Assembly: GCA_949280095.1 (NCBI GenBank)
Contig: CASDHD010000068.1
Span: forward strand, 1 to 6,186
Direction: 5' to 3'
Origin: an uncultured Bacilli bacterium
GTDB taxonomy: Bacteria > Bacillota_I > Bacilli_A > RF39 > UBA660
Length of the DNA: 6,186 bases
The position numbers were made by a program, and so were the translations under genes. The notes beneath the pieces are model-generated. The model ran no database searches. It saw only the letters and a program-made list of their open reading frames with translations, and had not been told where the DNA came from. Shown one piece after another: positions 5,686 through 6,186 of the stretch (the stretch's first letter is position 1; each line of letters opens with the position of its first letter).

Positions 5686-6186
5686 TTAACTTTTCTTACT
5701 TTTCAAGACTTTTCTTCGAAGAGATGGTTCTTTAAACACATTTCGCACATTTACACGTTTATACAAAATGGATTTAGTTACACATAAAGGAACTTCCCTT
5801 ACTGAAAAATCACAAGAAGCAATGAAGTTTTCTAGGCGAATTACAAAATAATCATCGAATTTTTCTTCCTCTGAAATAGAATATACATAACGCCATAAAT
5901 ATTCTAAACCTAACTTTAAAGCTACATTTCTTACCGCTTCAAAACCAGCCAAAAAGATAGGAAGTCTCTTTTTATCTATATTGTTAGACAGCATAAATAC
6001 AGTTTCTAAAAAAGTCTGTAATTTAAATTTTATTTCTTCCTCGCTATAGACAGTAGCCAAATTATCTTTTGGTTCTTCCCATGCAATCATTTTAAATTTA
6101 CCAGAACTTTGTAAATGTTGTAATGCATCATAATCATGTAAAACGGAGAGTAAAGACTGTCCTTCTTTTTTTACATAAGAAGAAAG
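5686..6186 (-). CDS. Unrecognised protein, 5' end beyond the window edge
   Basis: The frame is open from the right edge to the TAA at 5686-5688, giving 166 visible residues, so only the C-terminal part is seen. An ATG at 6090 is probably internal. It has no Shine-Dalgarno sequence, and the 32 codons before it (reading YVKKEGQSLLSVLHDYDAL and on) are stop-free and protein-like. The visible part looks soluble and largely helical. It has a hydrophobic-aromatic helix IFLAGFEAVRNVALKLGLEYLWRYVY and ends in a very basic tail (EPSLRRKVLKSKKS). No transmembrane segment, cofactor motif or nucleotide-binding motif is visible. I do not recognise the family. A nucleic-acid-linked role is conceivable from the basic tail and the nearby dnaB and dnaI, but that is only a guess. 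It sits 28 bases upstream of the thioredoxin-like gene and is probably co-transcribed with it. Confidence 0.75.
   Translation of the reverse strand, partial: LSSYVKKEGQSLLSVLHDYDALQHLQSSGKFKMIAWEEPKDNLATVYSEEEIKFKLQTFLETVFMLSNNIDKKRLPIFLAGFEAVRNVALKLGLEYLWRYVYSISEEEKFDDYFVIRLENFIASCDFSVREVPLCVTKSILYKRVNVRNVFKEPSLRRKVLKSKKS

Noticed and set aside
5536..5787. Plus-strand open frame of 83 codons crossing the gap at 5658-5685
   Set aside because: It overlaps two real minus-strand genes, has no ribosome binding site and no protein-like pattern.
6088..6090. ATG at 6090 as the true start of the right-hand gene
   Set aside because: There is no Shine-Dalgarno sequence before it, and 32 upstream in-frame codons are open and look like coding sequence.
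1..6186. TGA read as Trp (Mollicutes code 4), CRISPR, insertion sequence or tRNA
   Set aside because: Tryptophans checked use TGG with no in-frame TGA. No regularly spaced repeats, transposase or cloverleaf-like sequence were seen by eye.

Overview
The window is AT-rich DNA, and every gene in it is read from the minus strand. The organism is most likely an anaerobic, low-GC member of the Bacilli/Erysipelotrichia/RF39-like group. A DnaB/DnaI helicase-loader pair is typical of Bacilli and Mollicutes relatives. A small [FeFe]-hydrogenase points to a fermentative anaerobe. The surface protein at the left edge belongs to a type I associate with gut members of this group. Tryptophan is encoded by TGG wherever I checked and no gene contains an in-frame TGA, so the standard bacterial code fits. 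The organism assignment is inference, because no rRNA or tRNA is present.

In transcription order (right to left), the window opens with the 3' end of an unrecognised gene (5686-6186) that runs in from beyond the right edge. It is followed 28 bases later by a membrane-anchored thioredoxin-fold protein with a CPWC motif (4932-5657). A good intrinsic terminator (4909-4933) ends that unit. Immediately after it lies a perfect TATAAT box, the probable promoter of the next unit.

The second unit is dnaB (3598-4869), dnaI (2709-3584) and an [FeFe]-hydrogenase (1431-2702). The gaps are 13 and 6 bases, and the Shine-Dalgarno sequences of dnaI and the hydrogenase overlap the stop codon or last codons of the gene before them. 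The hydrogenase therefore looks co-transcribed, and possibly translationally coupled, with the replicative helicase loader. An AT-rich hairpin at its stop codon (1413-1436) probably ends the unit.

The third unit is a single gene (1-1318, cut off by the left edge). It encodes a membrane-anchored, probably cell-surface, two-domain protein. It has its own well-formed promoter (TTGTAA, 17 bases, TATACT) with a 16-base imperfect palindrome over the -35 box, which looks like a repressor or activator site.

No RNA gene, insertion sequence or CRISPR array was seen. The longest non-coding stretch is the 112 bases at 1319-1430. The best points for follow-up are the replication-hydrogenase gene arrangement, the regulated surface protein with a possible FGE/C-type-lectin-like domain, and the thioredoxin-like protein with an extra C-terminal cysteine pair.
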